NCBI RefSeq assembly: GCF_001436645.1
Contig: NZ_AYZI01000004.1
Coordinates: forward strand, 36,565-100,564
DNA from: Fructilactobacillus florum DSM 22689 = JCM 16035
GTDB lineage: Bacteria > Bacillota > Bacilli > Lactobacillales > Lactobacillaceae
Length of the DNA: 64,000 nucleotides
Reading direction: 5' to 3'
This document shows positions 47,084-54,582 of the stretch, in pieces. Under the pieces are notes generated by a model, which made no database searches, was not told the origin of the DNA, and saw nothing but the letters and a program-made list of their open reading frames with translations. The position numbers and the translations under genes were made by a program. Numbering within the stretch: position 1 is the stretch's first letter; each line of letters begins with the position of its first letter.

Positions 47084-47634
47084 GAATTATTGGCGGGACT
47101 CATCGAGGACAGCGACTAGTACCAGTTGCGGGGCGCCAAACTCGTCCAACAACTGATAAGGTTCGCGAAGCGCTTTTTAATATGATCGGTCCCAGCTTTC
47201 GTGGCGGGCATTTTTTAGATTTATACGCTGGTTCTGGAGCCGTTGCCTTAGAAGCACTGTCACGTGGAGTTGATCAAGCCGTGGCGATTGATCGCCAGTA
47301 TCAGGCAGTTAAAACCATGGAAAAAAATGCGGCGAACCTTAAAATCACAAAAACAAAATTTCAAATAAAAAAAATGACGGCGGCGCGGGCGATAGAAATC
47401 ATGGCTGGCTCTGAGACTCAGTTTGACTATGTTTTTTTGGATCCTCCATATGCAGAGCAACAAATGCAAATAGATTTAGATAAACTAGCCCAGCAGGGGT
47501 TGTTAAAACCAGCAGCGTTAGTAATCTGTGAAACCGATCGAGCAACAAAATTGCCTAAGGTCGTAGATTATTCAATGGTGCGTCAAAAAAACTATGGGTT
47601 GACAACGATTACAATTTATCAGTATAAGGATTAA
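47080..47634 (+). CDS. rsmD: 16S rRNA (guanine(966)-N(2))-methyltransferase RsmD
   Basis: RsmD methylates G966 of 16S rRNA with SAM. The 184-residue protein begins MRIIGGTHRGQRL, has the substrate segment PTTDKVREALFNMI, the SAM loop FLDLYAGSGAVALEALSRG, and the catalytic DPPY motif in YVFLDPPYAEQQ. The start lies in the ylbG stop (ATGA). It is followed by coaD after 3 nt, as in most Firmicutes. Confidence 0.95.
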   Translation: MRIIGGTHRGQRLVPVAGRQTRPTTDKVREALFNMIGPSFRGGHFLDLYAGSGAVALEALSRGVDQAVAIDRQYQAVKTMEKNAANLKITKTKFQIKKMTAARAIEIMAGSETQFDYVFLDPPYAEQQMQIDLDKLAQQGLLKPAALVICETDRATKLPKVVDYSMVRQKNYGLTTITIYQYKD

Positions 47635-47637
47635 ATC

Positions 47638-48123
47638 ATGAAAAAAGCAGTTTATCCGGGTAGTTTTGACCCCTTAACTAATGGTCATTTGAATATTATT
47701 CGTCGAGCTAGCACAATTTTTGACGAAGTGACGGTGGCAATCGGAAGAAATCCCGAAAAGAAGACCTTGTTTTCAGTTAGCGAGCGGATTCAGCTACTCC
47801 AATGTTGTACAACTGAATTGAAAAATGTTACTATCAAATCCTATCAGGGGCTGACTGCTGATTTTGTCCGTTCAGAACATACTAACATTGTGATTCGTGG
47901 CACTAGAAACTCCCGCGATTTTGTATATGAACAAGAGATTGCCAATCTTAATAATCTGTTGGATGCGGATATTGAAACAATGCTATTATTTGCTAATCGT
48001 GATTACGAGTTAATTTCTTCATCGATGGTTAAGGAAATCAATCGGTTTGATGGTGATGTGCGACAGTTCGTTCCTGATCAAGTTTTCAAAGCACTGAAGG
48101 AGAAGAATCATGAAAAAAATTAG
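47638..48123 (+). CDS. coaD: Phosphopantetheine adenylyltransferase CoaD
   Basis: CoaD makes dephospho-CoA from 4'-phosphopantetheine and ATP. The 161-residue nucleotidyltransferase has the N-terminal AVYPGSFDPLTNGHLNII with the T/HxGH-type motif, the IRGTRNSRDFVYE segment and ISSSMVKEI near the C-terminus. It overlaps the downstream protease by 14 nt. Confidence 0.96.
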   Translation: MKKAVYPGSFDPLTNGHLNIIRRASTIFDEVTVAIGRNPEKKTLFSVSERIQLLQCCTTELKNVTIKSYQGLTADFVRSEHTNIVIRGTRNSRDFVYEQEIANLNNLLDADIETMLLFANRDYELISSSMVKEINRFDGDVRQFVPDQVFKALKEKNHEKN

Positions 48124-49159
48124 TAAGCAGCTACAACACTATCGCATTCTAATTTTATTGTTAGCTGCGCTTTCATTTTTACTGTGGTTTTTCTTTTGGC
48201 CACTTAATACAGTGGTGGAAGCTCCGGGAGAAGCAGTTAATTTGCAACCAATGGTCAAGATTTCGGGACAGCCACCGCTCAAAAAAAATCAATTTATGAT
48301 CACAGCTGTTTCGTTATCTCAAGCGCGTCCGGTAACTTATGTTCAATCATGGTTTAATCCACATTTGACAATTGAAAATGCAAATAACATTACCGGTGGA
48401 CAAAGTGGCAGTCAGTTTAATGATGTTCAAAATGTTTATATGGAAAGCGCAATTAATAATGCGATTTATGTTGCATACCAGCACGCAAATCGACCGGTAC
48501 AACGAAGTTTCCATGGAGTCTATGTTTTGAATCTACTACCTAATTCTGATTTTAGAGATAAATTAGAACCGGCTGACCTGATTGAATCGATTAATGGAAA
48601 GCAGTTGAAGCAAAGCACAGATTATGTCAAATATATTCGGTCGCTACCAGAAAACGCTAAGTTAAAAATAGATTTCAAAAGAAAAGGAAAGCCCCACACT
48701 ACCACTGGGTTTAAACGCGAAATTGCAAAGGGATTTAATGGAATCGGGATTACAATGACTGATGATGTTTCTGTGAAATCAAATCCGGCCGCTAGTATCA
48801 AACCAGGTGAAATTGGTGGTCCTTCCGGAGGTTTGATGTTTGCACTCCAGATTTATTCACAACTAGAACAAAAAACATATCAACCACAAAAAATTGCAGG
48901 AACGGGAACGATTGCTGCTAATGGTCAAGTTGGTGAAATTGGTGGGGTTGACAAAAAAATTATTGCAGCCCATGATAGCGGTGCAAAAGTTTTCTTCTGC
49001 CCGTACGTAAAGCCAACGAAGACCAATTTGGCAATGGAAGAAAATCATCAGACTAATTATCAGGTGGCTAAAACTACGGCGGCTAAATATGCACCAGGAA
49101 TGAAAGTTGTCCCTGTAACCACTTTCCAAGATGCTATTAATTATTTAAATAAACAATAA
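48110..49159 (+). CDS. PDZ-domain Lon-like serine protease (YlbL/SepM family)
   Basis: This is a membrane-anchored S16 protease with the active site outside. The 349-residue protein has one N-terminal membrane span (about 12-32), a PDZ domain (about 130-205), and the Lon-type catalytic domain with the serine in GGPSGGLMFALQIY (about S241) and the lysine in GGVDKKIIAA (about K284). Relatives process peptides: SepM matures the competence peptide of Streptococcus mutans. It shares the rsmD-coaD operon and ends at a terminator. Confidence 0.93.
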   Translation: MKKISKQLQHYRILILLLAALSFLLWFFFWPLNTVVEAPGEAVNLQPMVKISGQPPLKKNQFMITAVSLSQARPVTYVQSWFNPHLTIENANNITGGQSGSQFNDVQNVYMESAINNAIYVAYQHANRPVQRSFHGVYVLNLLPNSDFRDKLEPADLIESINGKQLKQSTDYVKYIRSLPENAKLKIDFKRKGKPHTTTGFKREIAKGFNGIGITMTDDVSVKSNPAASIKPGEIGGPSGGLMFALQIYSQLEQKTYQPQKIAGTGTIAANGQVGEIGGVDKKIIAAHDSGAKVFFCPYVKPTKTNLAMEENHQTNYQVAKTTAAKYAPGMKVVPVTTFQDAINYLNKQ

Positions 49160-49186
49160 AGATGCTGTAATGGGCATCTTTTTTCG
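49158..49186 (+). terminator. Terminator after the YlbL-type protease
   Basis: The stem AAAGATGC/GCATCTTT with an eight-base loop is followed by a T-run. It separates the coaD operon from the comE genes. Confidence 0.85.
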
Positions 49187-49214
49187 TATTTAAAATTATA
49201 GAAAGGGGAATAAG

Positions 49215-49844
49215 ATGGATAAGTATCGAGAAAAGTTGGTTGAATTAGTTCAAGATCATGGTGCAAAATTATGGATTGTGATAATTGGAATCATGGTCGT
49301 CATTAGCGGGTACTTTTTATGGCCGCAATCGGTCGCTAGTAGTGAGAATCAGCAACAGGTGACACAGCCGGTGTCACCTAAGTCTCAACCAATCCACCAA
49401 AAAGGGATGCTGAAAAAGACCTTTGTAGTGGAAGTTAAGGGAGCAGTTCAACGTCCAGGGGTATATCATTTGCCACCGGGAACTCGTTGCGAGACGTTGA
49501 TACAACAGGCGGGAGGTTTTACACCCACGGCTGACCAGCGACAAGTAAATTTGGCAAAAAAGCTTCTTGATCAAGAAAGCTTGTATGTTCCAGCTCAAGG
49601 AGAAAATAAGTCAATTACTATGCCGACTGGGGGTGGATCAGAACAACCGTCGGAACCGATCAACTTAAATGAAGCGGATGTCACCAAATTGCAACAAATC
49701 GATGGGGTTGGTGCAAAAAAAGCAGAAAAGATTGTGGCTTATCGACAAGCACATGGCGAATTCAAGTCTGTGGATGATCTCAAAAACGTAGCGGGTTTTG
49801 GTGTTAAAACTGTCGCAAAATTGAAAGATAATTTGACAATTTGA
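49215..49844 (+). CDS. comEA: Competence protein ComEA
   Basis: ComEA is a membrane-anchored double-stranded DNA receptor. The 209-residue protein has an N-terminal membrane span (about 18-36), a Q/S/P-rich linker, an SLBB-like domain (FVVEVKGAVQRPGVYHLPPGTR, about 70-135), and two helix-hairpin-helix motifs at the C-terminus (LQQIDGVGAKKAEKIVAY, LKNVAGFGVKTVAKL). GAAAGGGGA lies upstream. It is followed by comEB and comEC, the usual order. Confidence 0.93.
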   Translation: MDKYREKLVELVQDHGAKLWIVIIGIMVVISGYFLWPQSVASSENQQQVTQPVSPKSQPIHQKGMLKKTFVVEVKGAVQRPGVYHLPPGTRCETLIQQAGGFTPTADQRQVNLAKKLLDQESLYVPAQGENKSITMPTGGGSEQPSEPINLNEADVTKLQQIDGVGAKKAEKIVAYRQAHGEFKSVDDLKNVAGFGVKTVAKLKDNLTI

Positions 49845-49899
49845 ACCACCAAGAATTGCTGTTATACTTGAGAAAATCAGCTACAGGAGGTGGTCTTGT

Positions 49900-50385
49900 A
49901 TGAAGCGAGAAAGAATTCCCTGGGATCAATACTTTATTCTACAAGCAATTTTAATTGCTAGTCGCAGTACTTGTAAGCGTCGCTCAGTCGGAGCGGTTTT
50001 AGTGCGCAATAAGCGGGTAATTGCCTGCGGCTATAATGGTTCAGTTGCCGGTGATGATCACTGTTTGGACGTCGGTTGTTATTTAGTAAATAATCATTGC
50101 GAACGGACAATTCATGCCGAAATGAATGCAATTTTGCAATGTGCGAAGTTTGGTGAATCAACGGATGGAGCGGTCATTTATGTAACTGATTTTCCATGTT
50201 TGCAGTGCACAAAAATGTTGTTACAAGCAGGAATTACTGCGATTAAATATGTAAGAGAATATCATAACGATCCCTATGCAGAGCAATTGTTACAAAAAAA
50301 ACAGGTTCAGGCGACGCAGGTAATGATTGACCAGCAACAATTTGATAACTTACCCTTTGCAGACTACTTATCTATCGATGAATAA
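49900..50385 (+). CDS. comEB: dCMP deaminase ComEB
   Basis: This zinc deaminase converts dCMP to dUMP; in the comE operon it is not needed for DNA uptake. The 161-residue protein has the catalytic HAE motif in TIHAEMNAIL and the PCxxC motif in FPCLQCTKML, plus an N-terminal CKRRSVGAVLV and an additional C/H-containing loop (DHCLDVGCYLVNNHC) that resembles the second zinc site of dCMP deaminases. GGAGG lies upstream. It ends next to the open frame that leads into comEC. Confidence 0.93.
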   Translation: MKRERIPWDQYFILQAILIASRSTCKRRSVGAVLVRNKRVIACGYNGSVAGDDHCLDVGCYLVNNHCERTIHAEMNAILQCAKFGESTDGAVIYVTDFPCLQCTKMLLQAGITAIKYVREYHNDPYAEQLLQKKQVQATQVMIDQQQFDNLPFADYLSIDE

Positions 50386-50474
50386 TTAAAGAAAATTTTT
50401 GGATTTTTACAGCCGTCTGGTGGGCGCTTTTAGCGGTATTTTTCTTCGTTTCGCCGATCTATGGTGCGATTGGA

Positions 50475-52658
50475 ATGATAATATGGGCAGTTCGTCTAGC
50501 CTGCTTGCAGGTTAGGTGGTTTTTCCTTATAAATTGTTGTCTCCTAATAATTCCGGCAGGATGTTTTTTTAGTTGGCAACAATTCCGTGCTAGCCAATTA
50601 CAAACATTTCAACAAGCAACCGGTAATCATGTTACCCTGCAGGTTCGGATTACTCCAGACAATCTGAGGTGGTCGGGCAGTCGTTATAGTGGGTTGGTAA
50701 CCGTTCCTAGTCTCCATCAACAGCTTTATTTGCGCGGACAAGCAACATCACGAATGCTTGCTACGTTGCATACTACCAAAAGTTTATTAGTAACTGGTCG
50801 ACTACAGCCTTTGGCGCCCATCGGGAATCAAAATCAATTTGATGGAGGCACTTTTCAACGCCAACGCGGGATTAATGGACAACTACAGGTTCAGCAACTC
50901 CGATTGATTGCTAAGCAACCACCAGCAACTTTTTTTGAAAAATTACACGAGTTGCGATTTTGGGGATTATGGCAGTTACGGCGGTTTCCTCACTTGGTTC
51001 GGTTATACGCTGCTTGTTTGTTATTTGGTTATCAAACCGAAGACTTCCGGCTCGATTTGAATGGAGTGCAACAATTAGGTTTGATCCACTTGTTTACGAT
51101 TTCGGGACGCCACGTCTACTTTCTTTTACAGTTGGCAACCTATTTATTGACTCGATTACGGCTTCGTCGCAAATGGATCGATTGGTTTAATTGCTGCTGG
51201 CTTCCAGTGTATTGTGTGATATCAGGCTTTGGCGTTGGACTATGGCGGGCCTGTTTGGGGACAGAATTACGAATTCAAGCGCGGCTACTACAGGTTAACT
51301 TAAGGGGGCTGGATCTTTGGGCAGTGACCTTGATGCTCCATTTATTGATTAATCCATGGGTTCTTTGTCAATTTGGCGGTCAGCTGGCTTATTTGTTATC
51401 ATTTACAATGTTAGTTACAAATACATCTCGTTACTGGCAACAAATGCTTTGGATGAACCTAATTGGGCTTCCCCTGATTTTATATCATGGTTACACCTGG
51501 CATTGCCTCTCTTTTTTGGTCAGTTTATGGATGGTGCCAATTTTTGGTAGATTAGTGTTTCCGTTAATTTTAGTTAGTTATTTGCTGGGGGTTTTTCGGT
51601 TACCTGGTTTGCAAATTAGTAATTGGCTGTTGCAACAGATCACAGTGGTAATCAATGGAATTAGTCAATTCCCAGGGGAAATTATTTTTGGAAAGCCCCA
51701 GCTGGTTCTCGTGGTCTTGTTATTGTTGGTCGGATTGGGAGCATTTTTTAAACAAGTTTGGCAACGGTGGATCACGTTTTTTTTATTACTATTACTGTCA
51801 TTTGGACAAATTCATTTGCCAACGACTGGGGAAATCACCTTCTTTGACGTGGGTCAAGGTGATAGCATATTGATCAGAGCACCATTTAATCAGACGGTGA
51901 CTTTGATTGATACTGGTGGTCGGCTTGATTTTGGCAATCATCGAAGACAAGGACAGCGTTATCAAGCAGAACAAACGTCAATTAATTATTTACACAGTAT
52001 TGGAATTCATCGGATCGATAATCTATGTTTAAGTCATCAGGATGCTGACCATATTGGAGATTTGCCTGCTTATCTAAAAACCATGCAAATTAAAAGAATT
52101 TATTTTCCCTGGGGAATGGAACGGAATCGTAGTTTTATGCACCGCCTAGTCCACTTAAAACAAGGAACGGAGTTAATTCCTGCTCGAGCTGGAATGAAGA
52201 TTGCAAAGACATCCCTTCGGGTGCTCCATCCGCATCATCCCGGATTTGGACACAATGAAGATTCACTGGTCTTGTGGGGTAAAATTGCGGGACTTAAATG
52301 GATATTTACGGGTGACTTGCCACGAGTAGAAGAGGTCAAGTTGTTGCAACAGTACCCCAAGCTCCAAGCAGATGTTATCAAGTTGGGTCATCATGGTAGT
52401 AAAACAGCTTCTGATCCCAGTTTTTTGCGGAGACTGGCACCTCGATTTGGGATTATCTCAGCCGGAAGAGCCAATCGATATGGACATCCTAATCACCAGA
52501 CCCTGGATACGTTACAGCGATTGAAAATTAGGTCGTTTAGTACGCAAACACAGGGGATGATTTCATTTGAATATCGAGCAGGGCAAGCCGGCAGATTTAA
52601 AACAAAGTGGAAAGGAAAATCAGATGACCATCAGTCAACAAGTAGCCAAAATTACTAG
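50475..52658 (+). CDS. comEC: DNA uptake channel protein ComEC
   Basis: ComEC forms the membrane channel for transforming DNA. The protein has hydrophobic segments near the N-terminus, an OB-like external loop (about 50-155), the Competence domain with several spans (FTISGRHVYFLLQ, ISGFGVGLWRACLG), and a C-terminal MBL domain with LSHQDADHIGDL and HHGSKTASD. 50475 is the first ATG. However, the same frame is open from 50382 and encodes a good first membrane span (FWIFTAVWWALLAVFFFV), so the true protein probably starts about 30 residues earlier, from ATT or through a frameshift. The end overlaps holA. Confidence 0.9.
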   Translation: MIIWAVRLACLQVRWFFLINCCLLIIPAGCFFSWQQFRASQLQTFQQATGNHVTLQVRITPDNLRWSGSRYSGLVTVPSLHQQLYLRGQATSRMLATLHTTKSLLVTGRLQPLAPIGNQNQFDGGTFQRQRGINGQLQVQQLRLIAKQPPATFFEKLHELRFWGLWQLRRFPHLVRLYAACLLFGYQTEDFRLDLNGVQQLGLIHLFTISGRHVYFLLQLATYLLTRLRLRRKWIDWFNCCWLPVYCVISGFGVGLWRACLGTELRIQARLLQVNLRGLDLWAVTLMLHLLINPWVLCQFGGQLAYLLSFTMLVTNTSRYWQQMLWMNLIGLPLILYHGYTWHCLSFLVSLWMVPIFGRLVFPLILVSYLLGVFRLPGLQISNWLLQQITVVINGISQFPGEIIFGKPQLVLVVLLLLVGLGAFFKQVWQRWITFFLLLLLSFGQIHLPTTGEITFFDVGQGDSILIRAPFNQTVTLIDTGGRLDFGNHRRQGQRYQAEQTSINYLHSIGIHRIDNLCLSHQDADHIGDLPAYLKTMQIKRIYFPWGMERNRSFMHRLVHLKQGTELIPARAGMKIAKTSLRVLHPHHPGFGHNEDSLVLWGKIAGLKWIFTGDLPRVEEVKLLQQYPKLQADVIKLGHHGSKTASDPSFLRRLAPRFGIISAGRANRYGHPNHQTLDTLQRLKIRSFSTQTQGMISFEYRAGQAGRFKTKWKGKSDDHQSTSSQNY

Positions 52659-53652
52659 CCAACAAAAATCGATTTATTTGGTAATTGGTCAGAATGAATT
52701 TTGGGAAAGCAGAATTTTGGAACGCTTGCAACAGTTGATTCCTATAACAGAACAAACCATGAATTTTGCAAGTTACGACCTAGAAGCAACTTCACTAGGA
52801 ACTGCACTGAACGACGCGCGCTCACTTCCTTTTTTTGGGAATCATCGAATAGTGGTGATTAAAAATGCTGCTTTTTTAACCGGTCAGGCGAAAAGCACTG
52901 CCAGTCCAGCAGAAATATCTGATTTATTGAAATATCTACAACAACCAGTGGCAGAAACCACTTTAGTAATTTTTGCCCCCTATGAAAAGCTTGATAGTCG
53001 TAAAAAAATCACCAAAGAATTAAAAAAACAGGCTGAAATCATCGATTTTAATCAATTATCAGAGAGGGAAATTCGTGATTTTATTAAAAAGTATGTCAAA
53101 AACAAGCATTATCAAATTGAACCGGCAGCACTCGAAGAATTAATCAGCCGCACGCAAGCAGATTTGACCATGACAATGAACGAACTGCAAAAAGTTTTTT
53201 TATATTGTTATCAGCAACCAAATATTACTGTTGCGGTAGTTGATCAAGTTGTTTCTAAATCTTTAGATCAAAATGTTTTTTCCTTAGTTAATTACTTATT
53301 GCGTGGTGAAACGACGCAAGCAATTTCTTTTTATCATGAATTAATTGAGGAGGGGCAGGAAGCTATTAAATTAAATGCCATTTTAGAAGGTCAGTTTCGG
53401 CTGCTTCTACAAGTGTCAATTCTTAGCCGTCAGGGGCGTCGTCAGACCGAGATGGCAACCATCCTGAAAGTCCATCCTTATCGGGTTAAACTAGCACTAA
53501 AAAACGAGCAGCAGTTCACTTTGCAAGAACTACGGACTGCATATTTAAATTTAATTGAGATTGAATGCCAACTAAAAAGCAGCTCTAGTAATCCAGAACT
53601 GCTCTTTGAAAATTTTGCACTTCAACATAGCAAAAAAAAGAACCCGCAATAA
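52624..53652 (+). CDS. holA: DNA polymerase III subunit delta
   Basis: The delta subunit of the clamp loader opens the sliding clamp. The 342-codon protein has the ssDNA- and clamp-related YLVIGQNEFWESRILERL N-terminus, an AAA+-like fold without a P-loop, and the C-terminal collar domain (QNVFSLVNYLLRGETTQAISFYHELIEEGQEAIKLNAILEGQ region). I chose ATG 52624, following GGAAAGGA; the frame is open further back but lies inside comEC. The comEC-holA-rpsT order is common in Firmicutes. Confidence 0.94.
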   Translation: MTISQQVAKITSQQKSIYLVIGQNEFWESRILERLQQLIPITEQTMNFASYDLEATSLGTALNDARSLPFFGNHRIVVIKNAAFLTGQAKSTASPAEISDLLKYLQQPVAETTLVIFAPYEKLDSRKKITKELKKQAEIIDFNQLSEREIRDFIKKYVKNKHYQIEPAALEELISRTQADLTMTMNELQKVFLYCYQQPNITVAVVDQVVSKSLDQNVFSLVNYLLRGETTQAISFYHELIEEGQEAIKLNAILEGQFRLLLQVSILSRQGRRQTEMATILKVHPYRVKLALKNEQQFTLQELRTAYLNLIEIECQLKSSSSNPELLFENFALQHSKKKNPQ

Positions 53653-53665
53653 CGGGTTCTTTTTA
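53634..53665. terminator. Bidirectional terminator between holA and rpsT
   Basis: The stem AAAAAGAACCCG/CGGGTTCTTTTT has a six-base loop and T-runs on both strands. It covers the ends of the two convergent genes. Confidence 0.9.
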
Positions 53666-53923
53666 ATTGGTTTTGTTTTTTAGTTTAGTTAAATGAGACT
53701 TCTTACGGTTAGCGCTGTTAGTTTTAATCAAACCCTTTGATTTCGTGTGGTTGATTGCAGCAATTGCGTTGCGGTAAGCTGTTTCTACATCTTCGGAACC
53801 ATTCTCAATTGCACTTTCGAATTTCTTTACAGCGGTCCGCATCTCATTTTTTTTAGAGGCATTGCGCTTGCGTGCGATTTCATTGGTTTTCATCCGTTCG
53901 ATGGCTGATTTAATGACTGGCAT
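53663..53923 (-). CDS. rpsT: 30S ribosomal protein S20
   Basis: S20 is a primary 16S rRNA-binding protein. The 86-residue, very basic, helical protein has the family pattern SAIERMKTNEIARKRNASKKNEMRTAVKKFE and the C-terminal HTKSKGLIKTNSANRKKSHLTK. GGAGGTG lies 7 nt before the ATG on the reverse strand. It is transcribed alone and away from rpsO, from a consensus promoter. Confidence 0.96.
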   Translation of the reverse strand: MPVIKSAIERMKTNEIARKRNASKKNEMRTAVKKFESAIENGSEDVETAYRNAIAAINHTKSKGLIKTNSANRKKSHLTKLKNKTN

Positions 53924-53977
53924 TTTTTCACCTCCATATCGGAATTAATCATAAAATTCTTGGTTACAACGTCCTTA

Positions 53978-54006
53978 ATTATACAAAATTAAGGGAATAA
54001 TTGCAA
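53978..54006 (-). promoter_or_regulatory. rpsT promoter
   Basis: On the reverse strand TTGCAA (54001-54006) and TATAAT (53978-53983) are spaced by 17 nt. The -10 lies within a small palindrome (CCTTAATT/AATTAAGG). Confidence 0.78.
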
Positions 54007-54035
54007 TACCAACGCAGATGATTACTTGGAATATC

Positions 54036-54064
54036 TTGCGTTATTAATTGAGATAGTGTATATT
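54036..54064 (+). promoter_or_regulatory. rpsO promoter
   Basis: TTGCGT (54036) and TATATT (54059) are spaced by 17 nt. It is divergent from the rpsT promoter, with the -35 elements about 30 nt apart. Confidence 0.7.
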
Positions 54065-54073
54065 AAATTGTAT

Positions 54074-54140
54074 AACTCAAACTTAGTTTTACGAGTCACT
54101 GACGTATTACCCAGCTTGAGCAGTTGTCACTATATTTAGG
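54074..54140 (+). promoter_or_regulatory. Structured leader of rpsO
   Basis: About 90 nt separate the promoter from the rpsO ATG. CTCAA near 54077 can pair with TTGAG near 54116 around an inner hairpin (GTC-ACT-GAC with flanking TAC/GTA). S15 represses its own translation in several bacteria through leader structures, so an autoregulatory site is plausible but unproven. Confidence 0.45.
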
Positions 54141-54155
54141 AAGGTGGAATTAAAC

Positions 54156-54425
54156 ATGGCATTAACTAAGGAACAAAAAACCGAAATTATTAATAAATAT
54201 GCACAGCACGAAGGTGATACCGGTTCAACCGAAGTGCAGATTGCAGTTTTGACTGCTGACATTAACGAGATTAATGATCACATGAAGACTCATAAGAAAG
54301 ATTTTCATTCCCAGCGAGGCTTGATGAAAAAGATTGGTCATCGACGAAATTTATTAGGTTACCTGCGGAAAAAAGATGTACAAAGTTATCGTGAACTAAT
54401 TAAGAGTTTAGGTTTGCGTCGTTAA
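54156..54425 (+). CDS. rpsO: 30S ribosomal protein S15
   Basis: S15 binds the 16S rRNA central domain. The 89-residue protein has the family sequence EHEGDTGS-like [49 protein letters not shown] and ends SLGLRR. The start is ATG 54156 with AAGGTGG upstream; GTG 54144 lies in that site. It has its own promoter, leader and terminator. Confidence 0.97.
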   Translation: MALTKEQKTEIINKYAQHEGDTGSTEVQIAVLTADINEINDHMKTHKKDFHSQRGLMKKIGHRRNLLGYLRKKDVQSYRELIKSLGLRR

Positions 54426-54429
54426 ACAA

Positions 54430-54475
54430 GATAAAAAAAGATGTGCCAAGTTCACTTGGCACATCTTTTTTTATC
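54430..54475 (+). terminator. Terminator after rpsO
   Basis: The stem GATAAAAAAAGATGTGCCAA pairs with TTGGCACATCTTTTTTTATC around a short loop. Confidence 0.93.
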
Positions 54476-54494
54476 CCCGATTATATTGAAAGTA

Positions 54495-54503
54495 TGGTAC
54501 ACT
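54495..54503 (+). promoter_or_regulatory. Possible rnjB promoter (extended -10)
   Basis: TGG followed by TACACT (54498-54503) forms an extended -10. No clear -35 is seen at 17 nt. It lies 80 nt before rnjB. Confidence 0.42.
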
Positions 54504-54582
54504 AACAGATAAGAAAGATTAGGCTGATTGAAGGGTTCCTTCATAAAATACAATTAAAAATTATCTTGAGGTGTAATTATTT

